DNA from: CAYVVT01 sp964454335
Lineage (GTDB): Bacteria; Fidelibacterota; UBA8477; JABMPR01
Reading direction: 5' to 3'
Assembly: GCA_964454335.1 (NCBI GenBank)
Contig: CAYVVT010000003.1
Coordinates: 62,001-126,000 of the forward strand
Length of the DNA stretch: 64,000 nucleotides
This document shows positions 29,601-36,452 of the stretch, piece by piece. The position numbers and the translations under genes are program-made. Position 1 is the first letter of the stretch. Every line of letters starts with the position of its first letter. The notes beneath the pieces were generated by a model that was not told the DNA's origin, ran no database searches, and saw only the letters and a program-made list of their open reading frames with translations.

Positions 29601-30255
29601 CATACCCATCATCCCAGGCCGGTGCGTCCCAGAAGGGGATTTCGCCATGATATCCCACATTCTCACGGGCGAACTCCTCGCCATTGAGAAAGGCCACGAA
29701 GGCATCGTCGAAGTCGATGTGCAGCACGGCTTCACTGATGACGTCGAGGTCCTCGATGTCAAAGGTCCGTCGTGCAAACAGGGAGATATGCTCCTCGATC
29801 TCAGTCTGGTCATCGTTGTCGCCGTAACCGATCCCGGTTGGCCCTGATTCCCATTCTGAATCATCATACCCGGGTTCCCGCCAATCTTCATCCGTTTCGT
29901 CGTCCGGCAGGACATAGCGCCACTCGTCACCCCAGTCGATGATGGTATTCCAGTATTCCTGCACAACCTGGCGATCCTTGTCAGAAGCGAAGACGAGCAT
30001 GAATCCTTCCGCCGGGAGCTCTGAATCACCGAACTGCCACTTCTGGACGTTGGCCAAATCATCGGACAACCAGTAGCCATTCAAGGTCACCGCTTCAGTG
30101 CTGCTATTGTATAATTCAAACCAGTCGTTGTATTCACCATCCTCATCCGCGATGGTGAAGGCGTTGGAGGTCATGACTTCATTGATGAGGATATCCTGCG
30201 TCTGTGCTGGAATCAGGTATAGTGAGAGCAGAATGAGGATCAGGATCTGACGCAT
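26680..30255 (-). CDS. Giant lamin-tail/CotH protein with T9SS sorting domain
   Basis: A 1191-residue secreted multidomain protein. In order: signal peptide (1-20), lamin-tail domain (about 20-90, ILINEVM...WFELYN), a jelly-roll-like region (about 100-275), a chitobiase C-terminal-like domain (about 380-440, LRYTLDGSTPT), CotH-family core (about 490-760, with FLLRNGGNDW, YWGIHNLREK and WRWILYDLDTGF), a second lamin-tail domain (about 920-1030, VVNEVNYSS...WFEIYNTG) and a type A sorting domain (YPNPF...VYDLLGKEV...GTYFVVL). Lamin-tail and CotH together are known from large exported FCB and planctomycete proteins. It lies 15 bases behind the CocE gene and 40 bases before the truncated GH32. Its role, perhaps surface modification or adhesion, is unknown. 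Confidence 0.88.
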   Translation of the reverse strand: MRQILILILLSLYLIPAQTQDILINEVMTSNAFTIADEDGEYNDWFELYNSSTEAVTLNGYWLSDDLANVQKWQFGDSELPAEGFMLVFASDKDRQVVQEYWNTIIDWGDEWRYVLPDDETDEDWREPGYDDSEWESGPTGIGYGDNDDQTEIEEHISLFARRTFDIEDLDVISEAVLHIDFDDAFVAFLNGEEFARENVGYHGEIPFWDAPAWDDGYEARMYQGFPPDRFDIEDFHDLAVEGENVLAIQIHNLGWDSSDMTFIPFLSLRQVGNTDLNPPPSILDLGFSYNHTNFKLQSSGEYLILADPFGQVLDSLFTGLISTDISRGRNPDGADNWVYYQIPTPGESNFPEGSDTLIVPVTPTFSDTSGFYTHSFYLKVTTSEDSVELRYTLDGSTPTVFSNEFPDSLLIHLNRVLRVRPFMPPYTAGQTITHTYFVNEPQNLPIFSIVGEPVDFFGPGGIYEGADDREIPVYVQLFEAGGEQAFGYAAGCEIFGSGSSGFEQKSLAIFFRGAYGLGELPYQLFPDLPFMEYESFLLRNGGNDWWSTLIRDPMASNGFMPDSEVDFQRYRPAVVYINGEYWGIHNLREKVNEHYIADHHFVPQDNLDFLEYKEVVTPLILHGDREHYNHMIEFMEDHDLGAYDDYQYIASMIDIDNMLDYQIIEIYTNNWDWPANNNRFWRARDEGGKWRWILYDLDTGFSLWDSDAWRLDHVWHAINTEGSLEEGWPNPPWSTFIFRNMLENQDFENAFVNRFADYLNTRFQPDRATAIIDSFHAGIELELPAHLDRWDRSQNDYNHELQKVYTFADQRPRYLWRHLKNNFDIGDTLRTTVGMEPAGTGIVKLNTLFIEEERWSGKYFTETPLLISAQPKPGYRFIEWQGIPGGEEATITPYPGDYPEIIALFAPDTAGGIVVNEVNYSSGDLLQPRDWFEIYNTGSETIDLSGWTFRDSADTNIYRFPVNFFLEGGSYLVVARDRNDFITAFPEVENVIGSFNFGLSATGDAVRLFDADTQLVDSVYFLPHTPWPTAANGFGPTLELINPISDNVIAQNWAASDGFGTPGRQNSRFDITHIFDPDTSYNPPPPDTTVTPEDTLPSIEYDRLIVYPNPFSELVNVRYRTVFRSKVGIRVYDLLGKEVAVLINEFQDGDEYEFVWRAIDSNGRKLPAGTYFVVLSQNSKAKANQKILRM

Positions 30256-30270
30256 ATTGGTTTTTCTACA

Positions 30271-31980
30271 CTATTGAGTTGGAATGACAGGGAGAACGAG
30301 CCTCGATGGGTGTTCAGCATCGTGGAATATTGTCTGTTCGGCGATCCGCAGCTCGTTGTCGAGTCCGAACGGATTGCCTGTGTTGGGATTGCGGTCAATG
30401 CGTGGGAAGTTGGAGCTGGATATCTCCAGACGAATTCGATGCCCCGGCATGAAAACGTTGCTGGTGGCCCAGAGATCGATCTCATATTCATAAACATCAT
30501 TCGGTTCTATGAGAACCTGTTTTTCCACACCCTCACGGTAACGTGCCCGGATCACACCATCACAAAGATTGAACGCTCGTCCATCAGGGTACACGTCAAC
30601 CAGTTTCGCTGTCCAGTCCGTATCCCTTCCGTCGGTGGCTGCATAGAGGATGACGCGGATATTCCCTGTGACCTCCAGCGCTTGCTCCAGTATATCACTG
30701 GTATACACCAGCACATCTTCCCGCTCTTCAACATCTCGCTGATCCCAGCAGCCCGGCATATCGAAGAGCAGCGCGCCCCCATGTGTCGGTACGGGATTGT
30801 CCGGATCGTAGATGAAGTGATCTTCACTTTCCTCATCAGGACCATCCCAGGAAAGTGTGCCTTCTCCCAGATGTGCCAGACCATCACTGTGAAGATACAG
30901 GTTTCTGTATTCTGTCCTGGCCAGGGGCCATTCAAACTCATCACGCCATTCATTGGCACCCATCACATAGAGCCTGATGGGCGCCAGCTCGAAGGTCTTC
31001 GGTGCATTCCTGAGCCAGTGATCATACCACCCTATCTGGAGCAGTTCGAAATCGTATTCGTGATTGTCCGGGATCTCCCGCTCACCCTCGACCCAGTTGA
31101 TACCATGCGTCCAAGGGCCAATGATGAGATGTTGATCCGGCTTTCCCTGTAGAATCGCGTCGGCATGATAGTCAAGAGCCTGAGTAATGAAGATATCATA
31201 CCAGCCACTTACAGTCACCAGCGGCAGTTTGCAGTTGCGCTTGAGTGTATCGATGTGGGTGCTCTGCCAGTATTCTCCATAGCTGGGATGTTTGATCATG
31301 TCCCGGAGCCATTCCAGCCGGATACTGATGTTGCCATCGAAATCGATGAGGGGCAAGGTGCGGTATACCCGATCCTCGTTCCAGTTCTCCCAATCGATAA
31401 AGGCACCTTCGCCCACAGATGGATCCGCCATTTCCAGGCTCCATCCTATGGCTGTCCCGACGCTCAGGGCACCGTCGATATAGGTGACATCGCTATACCA
31501 GTCCATTGCCGGGACTTCCGCGAACATGGCTCGAATACCGGCGGGTTCATCCAAGGAGCCCCAGAATTGAGTATAGCCTAAATAGGACCCACCAATCAAA
31601 CCAAGACTGCCATCACACCAGGATTGCTTAAGGATCCAGGCACGAGTGTCGGTCCCGTCCCGGCGCTCTGCTTTGAATGGATTCCAGTCACCGCCAGAGT
31701 TCCCACTTCCCCTGCAATCCTGGAGGACAAAGGCATAGCCCTGATCCGCCCAGTGTTCTCCCCAACCGCCATCATCCTCATTGTCCTTGCCGTAGGGAGT
31801 CCGGGCCAGGATAACGGGATATGATCCAGTGTCTGATGGCAGGGTAATGTTGGCCGCCAGGTCGACACCGTCGGACATGGGGATCATGACTTCCCTGTGG
31901 GATACGGGAGAAGTGGCGCAGGCCACTATACAGAATATGGCGATCAGTGCCGACAACCGTTTCCGGGGGATAGAATCCAC
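30271..31980 (-). CDS. CocE/NonD-family (S15) alpha/beta hydrolase, lipoprotein
   Basis: A 569-residue hydrolase of the X-Pro dipeptidyl-peptidase/cocaine-esterase superfamily, acting on acyl or peptide bonds. The start is a GTG at 31980 that overlaps the TAG stop of the TlpA-like gene by one base (TAGTG) with GAGGAG six bases upstream; the frame is open further upstream but that part lies inside the neighbouring gene. Lipobox IVAC gives Cys21. Motifs include ARTPYGK, QDCRGSGNS and the nucleophile GGSYLG with Ser132; GPWTHG carries a likely catalytic His, and a C-terminal jelly-roll follows. A deacylase for substituted glycans would fit the locus, but peptidase activity cannot be excluded. 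Confidence 0.88.
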   Translation of the reverse strand: MDSIPRKRLSALIAIFCIVACATSPVSHREVMIPMSDGVDLAANITLPSDTGSYPVILARTPYGKDNEDDGGWGEHWADQGYAFVLQDCRGSGNSGGDWNPFKAERRDGTDTRAWILKQSWCDGSLGLIGGSYLGYTQFWGSLDEPAGIRAMFAEVPAMDWYSDVTYIDGALSVGTAIGWSLEMADPSVGEGAFIDWENWNEDRVYRTLPLIDFDGNISIRLEWLRDMIKHPSYGEYWQSTHIDTLKRNCKLPLVTVSGWYDIFITQALDYHADAILQGKPDQHLIIGPWTHGINWVEGEREIPDNHEYDFELLQIGWYDHWLRNAPKTFELAPIRLYVMGANEWRDEFEWPLARTEYRNLYLHSDGLAHLGEGTLSWDGPDEESEDHFIYDPDNPVPTHGGALLFDMPGCWDQRDVEEREDVLVYTSDILEQALEVTGNIRVILYAATDGRDTDWTAKLVDVYPDGRAFNLCDGVIRARYREGVEKQVLIEPNDVYEYEIDLWATSNVFMPGHRIRLEISSSNFPRIDRNPNTGNPFGLDNELRIAEQTIFHDAEHPSRLVLPVIPTQ

Positions 31981-33698
31981 TATTGACTCCTCATGTGTTC
32001 GCTTTGCTCCATCTCTGCGCGCACCAGATCGACGAGGTCTTCTCCCCTGAGATTCTTGGCCAGGATAGCGCCTTCTGGATCGATAAGGAAAGTCGTTGGA
32101 TATGCCAGGATACCCCAATCCTGCAGAGTGCTATCCCCTCGCATGGCATTGGGATAGGGCAAGGGTTCCTTCTCCAGGAATTTTCGCACTGTGGCCTCAT
32201 CATCCTCAATGATCCCCAGCACCTGGAGGCGCTCTTCAGGAATGCTTGTGGCCAGGGTGCGGATGTTGGGCAACTCGGCACGGCAGGGCGCACACCAGCT
32301 GCCCCAGAAGTCGATAAAGACGAATTTGCCATGATAGTCAGAGAGCCTGATGATCTCACCCGATAGTGCTTCCAGCTCGAACTGAGGTGCCAGGTAACCG
32401 GGTCCCATGTTCAGCATTCTGGAAAGCCGTTCAGCATGACCGAGACGATTGTATCGATCCTCAGGATATTTCTCAGATAGCAGCGCAGTCAACTCGCTTG
32501 CCCGATCAGGCTCCTGCATCATGAGGTAGTGGTCTGCGGCAGTATACAGCATACCGGCAGCCAGCACATCATAATCGCATTTATTGATGAATGCTATGAG
32601 CTGATTGTAGATATGATTCCTATCGAAGCCCAGATTTTCCAAGGCTTCAGGATACCACCGGGAGCGTATATCCAGGAAAAGTACGGGCTGGATCACCGTC
32701 TCCGTGAGTAATTTGGAACGGGGATCGATCCTGTTCAGATAATCCAGAGTACCCTTGTAGAGATCCTTGTGAAGATCACTGGAGAGGAGCGCCTCCAGTC
32801 CTGCACTGTCAGGTTCCTCTGATTTATACAGTTCCGCTTCCCTGATTCCCATAGGATGTCCGAAAAAGTAGAACCAGATGGCCCATTCATCTATGATGGG
32901 TTGGAAAAGCTCGGTATGGTTATTCTTAAGCCTCTCACCTAGTGCTAATGCATCCTCGAACTTCTCTACAGCCTTCGAGGGCTCGGTCTTCATTTCGGCG
33001 GCGACTTCCTCCTCATGAAGCTCCAATCGGGACAGATCTTCCTGAACTTGTTTGAATTGTCTATTGAATTCTGAACCGCTCGTCTTTGCCTTGACACTGC
33101 GATCGCTCCGTATATAGAGCTTACTGTCAAATGCGATCTCACCACCCTGATAGACACTCCGGAAATTGAACTGATGGATGGTGTAGACCGGATTGCTAAT
33201 ATCTTCACACTGCTCTAGCTCATCGTTCATGACGAATGCATAGACATCTCCAGATCTGAGCGGTATTTCGCCCTGCAATCTCCAAACACCGTTTTCTTCC
33301 TCTAATTCTGGACCATCTTCGTCACCCCACCCATTGAACTCACCATGCAATGCCACCTTCCTGATCTTGTCCGGAAAGCCTCGCCTGGGCAGGTTGATCT
33401 CGCATCTGACCTTTTCATCCTTTGTATGGATATAGATGTCTTCCCGATAAGACTCACAACCGTAGGAAAGCACCCAGATCATGTAACGTCCAGGCTCCAC
33501 GTCAAAGCTGAATGTACGTTCCTTCGTTCGGATCGATTGAATAGGTATATTCCGAATTCTGAAGTTGGTGAGGGAATACAGGTTCACATATATGGTATCC
33601 GCCACCTGGCCATCCTGGAAAATTACCTCTCCCGAGATATTCCCGTCCGATTCAACATCGCTGGAACTGCAGCCGGTGAACAGTACCAGCATCATCAT
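31980..33698 (-). CDS. TlpA-like thioredoxin lipoprotein with glycogen-binding-like domain
   Basis: A 572-residue protein ending in a TlpA/ResA-type thioredoxin domain (about 430-560) with the redox motif WCAPC (468-472) and cis-proline in YPTTF. It probably reduces disulfides in the periplasm. Before it lie a beta-sandwich (about 20-95), an AMPK/CBM48-like segment (about 112-160, LHGEFNGW...VWRLQGEIPL) and a helical region (about 205-420). The start is the first of three ATGs at 33698, giving a very short lipoprotein signal (MMMLVLFTGC) without positive charge; the frame is open upstream with RLSK but contains no usual start codon there. Its stop overlaps the CocE start. The combination with a glycan-binding-like module is uncommon. 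Confidence 0.8.
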   Translation of the reverse strand: MMMLVLFTGCSSSDVESDGNISGEVIFQDGQVADTIYVNLYSLTNFRIRNIPIQSIRTKERTFSFDVEPGRYMIWVLSYGCESYREDIYIHTKDEKVRCEINLPRRGFPDKIRKVALHGEFNGWGDEDGPELEEENGVWRLQGEIPLRSGDVYAFVMNDELEQCEDISNPVYTIHQFNFRSVYQGGEIAFDSKLYIRSDRSVKAKTSGSEFNRQFKQVQEDLSRLELHEEEVAAEMKTEPSKAVEKFEDALALGERLKNNHTELFQPIIDEWAIWFYFFGHPMGIREAELYKSEEPDSAGLEALLSSDLHKDLYKGTLDYLNRIDPRSKLLTETVIQPVLFLDIRSRWYPEALENLGFDRNHIYNQLIAFINKCDYDVLAAGMLYTAADHYLMMQEPDRASELTALLSEKYPEDRYNRLGHAERLSRMLNMGPGYLAPQFELEALSGEIIRLSDYHGKFVFIDFWGSWCAPCRAELPNIRTLATSIPEERLQVLGIIEDDEATVRKFLEKEPLPYPNAMRGDSTLQDWGILAYPTTFLIDPEGAILAKNLRGEDLVDLVRAEMEQSEHMRSQ

Positions 33699-33771
33699 CG
33701 CTGTTGAGCCTAACAGGCATTTACTTAATCTCAGAGTATCCCCCAGTCGGGTGAATGATTGCGGCCATGTG

Positions 33772-36357
33772 TCAAAACCTGAACTCTATCTCCACTGGTT
33801 TCGCTGATTTCAACTCCAGCCAGACAATGGTCTGAAGCTCACCTTGAGTATCATAGGATTGACCACTGTGGTAGGCTTCATGGCTCCTGCCATCTACCAT
33901 GATCTTCTCAGGGATCAGCGCAAGATCCTGAACTACAAAGGCTGGATTCACCAGAGGTGAATCTTCACTGGATCCAAGCTTGATGGAGACCTTTCCCTTG
34001 CCGCCATAAACCAGCATATACGCTTTCTCAGCCCGACTGAAGCCAGAGCTTGCAGCACCCTTGATACTGCTGATCTCCGCCGGTGTCTGGAATGACCGAG
34101 CTCTTGGGATCAGGGTCTTGATATCCTGTTCCGTGAACCCGAAATGCACCACATGCTCATCGCCGGCATCCCCTGCGCCCAATGCGAAATGGGTTACTCG
34201 GTCATGGGCTATAGCGAAGCGTCCATCTGATGGCACGACAGAGATGGGCCAGTGATTCCAGGGACCGGCGAAGGGATCATCCGTGTACTTACTCTGCTCG
34301 TGACGGCCCCAGGTTCCTAAACCCGGCTCCGGATAGATGGCATATACCTTCCAATCAGATTTTGTGTTGATGTACTGGATGCTGGGATCTTCCATTTTTG
34401 GCTGAGGATTCCGATTGGGCTGGACCCATACCATCTCCTCCACTTCTCCATCCCGGTTTGCCACCGTAACAGCATTCAGTTCGACTACATCCAATGCAGT
34501 CTCACCTGGATTGGTGAAGTACTGGATGTCCTGGAAACCAGGTGGTTCCATGGTTGGATTATTGAAGATCACATGGCGGATACCGGTACCGTCCGGATAG
34601 ATAGTGTGATACTCGTCAGTGAAGTTCATCCGGTCGACACAGACATAACCCACGTCAACACAGGGATAACGCCAATGGACCTTCACCCGGGCCGGATTAT
34701 TCTCGATGATGCGTGCGTAACTATGCCGGCACTGCTTGTCGGACATGTGTTCCGAACAACCATGCTGAGTAAAGATCTCTGAGCTCTGATCTGCCATCCA
34801 GTGATTCTTCTCTGTCACCCAGTTGGCGGCGAAGTTCGTCCCCCGCCAGTACACCACACTGGTGGGCAAGTCTTTGAACTTCACAACGATGTCGGTTCCT
34901 TCCACCAGCCGCCACATCCGATCCCAAAGATCGTGAAATTCCAGATTCACGTAGCTGGCCGCGAATTGATCCGAATAACCAACCTCACCAGGTAGCAGAC
35001 CCGGTTTCAAAGGGGAGGTGCGATCGACCGGTAAGAAAGCCTGATAATTATGCAGAACCTGATCTGGACTCAGTGTTTCCGGATATACGCGTACTTCATC
35101 GATCATGCCCTGCAAACCATGGATGAAGGGAATGTTCTGATCGTGGCCCCGTACGTAGTCCGTGGGTCGGTTCAATTCGTTATTCAGGCCAATGATCCAA
35201 CCAAATTCATCCAGATGAAGATTACCGCGATACTTGAAGCTGCCAACTGGCTCACCATCAAGGTAGAGCGAGGCATTCCCCTTTTTAACAGAGGCTGAAA
35301 CATGCGTCCACGTGTACAGGGGCAGCGTCTTTGCAGACTTTATAGATTTACCGTTAATGCGCAGCAAAAGCTTCCCATATGCATCGACACCCAGGTAGAA
35401 TCCAGCTGCTCCAAATTCGCCTGAGCTGTGAACGATGGCCGTCTCGTTGTAGGGGTAGACATCCAGCGCGATCCAGGCTTCCACTGTGAACACATTCCCG
35501 AGCTCTACTTCCTCCTCGAAGAACACACCGCTGTAAAAGCCATCGAACCCAAGTGCCGTCCCGGAAACACCGGGCTTGTAGAGGGCGGTATGTCCACTGA
35601 TCTCACACATCTCCTCGCTCACGGTTTCCATCGTCTGATAAGCAAGTTCCCATTCTTCCCAATCATCAAATTCTTCGTAGACATCCCCCAATCCTTCATC
35701 AAAGGTCCAGGCTATGATGGGTTCCGGATGCGAAGCGGGTTCGATAATGGGATTTGGTGTCGCTGACTGCGGAAGACTGTCGTGACGATTGCCCCATTTG
35801 ACGGTCCCATACTCGATACCATTGAGCTTTAGACCCAAGATCTGACGATGTCCATAATCCTGCCGGTTCCACGTCTCCCAGCGTGAGCCCCGTGCATCCC
35901 GCACCTCACGCTCGATGCTGCCATCCCGATGAATGACATACAACTCATGCACTGCTGCCTGAAAACCGTAGATGTTCGCCGGCTCCAGCTCTTCATTGAG
36001 TGCATCGATGCGCTGGATATCAGGGAAGTAGCGCCAGTGAACGACAATGCGTTTATCATTCTGTTCCATCAGACGTACGTAGCTGTAATACAGATTGTGA
36101 TCAGGATCCCGGTCGGGATAGAAATCATCCACCAGGTATGTTCCTTCAGCAGTCACCCATCGTGGCTGGTAATAAGTCTGACGCGTGAACTCCAGTTGAC
36201 CCTCAGGCAGGACGACAATCAGATCAGCATACTTCCCGAAATAGTCGGTAGAGGTATGCGACAGCTTCGTATGATACGCGTAGAACTTCTCCTGCCCCAG
36301 GCCACTCAACGCGAGGACGATGAGCAGAAGGGTCACCTTCCTGAATGGTTTTAGCAT
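33772..36357 (-). CDS. Family-P secreted protein P3 (long form with LamG)
   Basis: An 861-residue exported protein of unknown function with an internal duplication. Signal peptide 1-21. Repeat 1 (about 42-160) has RWVTAEG, a VHWRY at 106-110 and HRDG at 143-146. A LamG/concanavalin domain (about 213-435, LGFDG...WIALDVYPYN...GLQGMIDEVRVY) is inserted. Repeat 2 (about 488-600) has NWVTEKN, the block GCSEHMSDKQ and RHS (533-546), HWRY 561-564 and YPDG 587-590. The C-terminal part contains DPFAGPWNHWP, SDGRFAIAHDRVTH and NPAFVV. It is closest to P6 and P5. The ATG has AAGGAG eight bases upstream. It lies between a GH3 gene and the TlpA-like gene. LamG implies glycan binding; enzymatic function is inferred only. 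Confidence 0.87.
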   Translation of the reverse strand: MLKPFRKVTLLLIVLALSGLGQEKFYAYHTKLSHTSTDYFGKYADLIVVLPEGQLEFTRQTYYQPRWVTAEGTYLVDDFYPDRDPDHNLYYSYVRLMEQNDKRIVVHWRYFPDIQRIDALNEELEPANIYGFQAAVHELYVIHRDGSIEREVRDARGSRWETWNRQDYGHRQILGLKLNGIEYGTVKWGNRHDSLPQSATPNPIIEPASHPEPIIAWTFDEGLGDVYEEFDDWEEWELAYQTMETVSEEMCEISGHTALYKPGVSGTALGFDGFYSGVFFEEEVELGNVFTVEAWIALDVYPYNETAIVHSSGEFGAAGFYLGVDAYGKLLLRINGKSIKSAKTLPLYTWTHVSASVKKGNASLYLDGEPVGSFKYRGNLHLDEFGWIIGLNNELNRPTDYVRGHDQNIPFIHGLQGMIDEVRVYPETLSPDQVLHNYQAFLPVDRTSPLKPGLLPGEVGYSDQFAASYVNLEFHDLWDRMWRLVEGTDIVVKFKDLPTSVVYWRGTNFAANWVTEKNHWMADQSSEIFTQHGCSEHMSDKQCRHSYARIIENNPARVKVHWRYPCVDVGYVCVDRMNFTDEYHTIYPDGTGIRHVIFNNPTMEPPGFQDIQYFTNPGETALDVVELNAVTVANRDGEVEEMVWVQPNRNPQPKMEDPSIQYINTKSDWKVYAIYPEPGLGTWGRHEQSKYTDDPFAGPWNHWPISVVPSDGRFAIAHDRVTHFALGAGDAGDEHVVHFGFTEQDIKTLIPRARSFQTPAEISSIKGAASSGFSRAEKAYMLVYGGKGKVSIKLGSSEDSPLVNPAFVVQDLALIPEKIMVDGRSHEAYHSGQSYDTQGELQTIVWLELKSAKPVEIEFRF

Positions 36358-36379
36358 CTGTCGTACTCCTTGAATACCT

Positions 36380-36442
36380 CAAAGGAGGAGGCTTGGAATC
36401 ATTCTGTTCTTGAATGCTTCACAAATCAAGCCTCCTCACTTG
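36380..36442. other. Long RNA hairpin between GH3 and family-P gene P3
   Basis: In the 95-base gap, GAGGAGGCTTG (36385-36395) and CAAGCCTCCTC (36427-36437) are perfect 11-base inverted arms, extendable to 16 positions with two mismatches, and an inner CATTC/GAATG pair may stack on them. In the minus-strand transcript it lies just after the GH3 stop. The bases that follow are CTTTGAGG rather than a U-tract, so a classical terminator is unlikely. It may stabilise the upstream mRNA or mark a processing point within the operon. Confidence 0.6.
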
Positions 36443-36452
36443 AACGATAGAA

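Noticed and set aside
28339..31152. Plus-strand open frames at 28339-29157 and 30274-31152
   Set aside because: Antisense to the lamin-tail/CotH and CocE genes, both of which show conserved domains.
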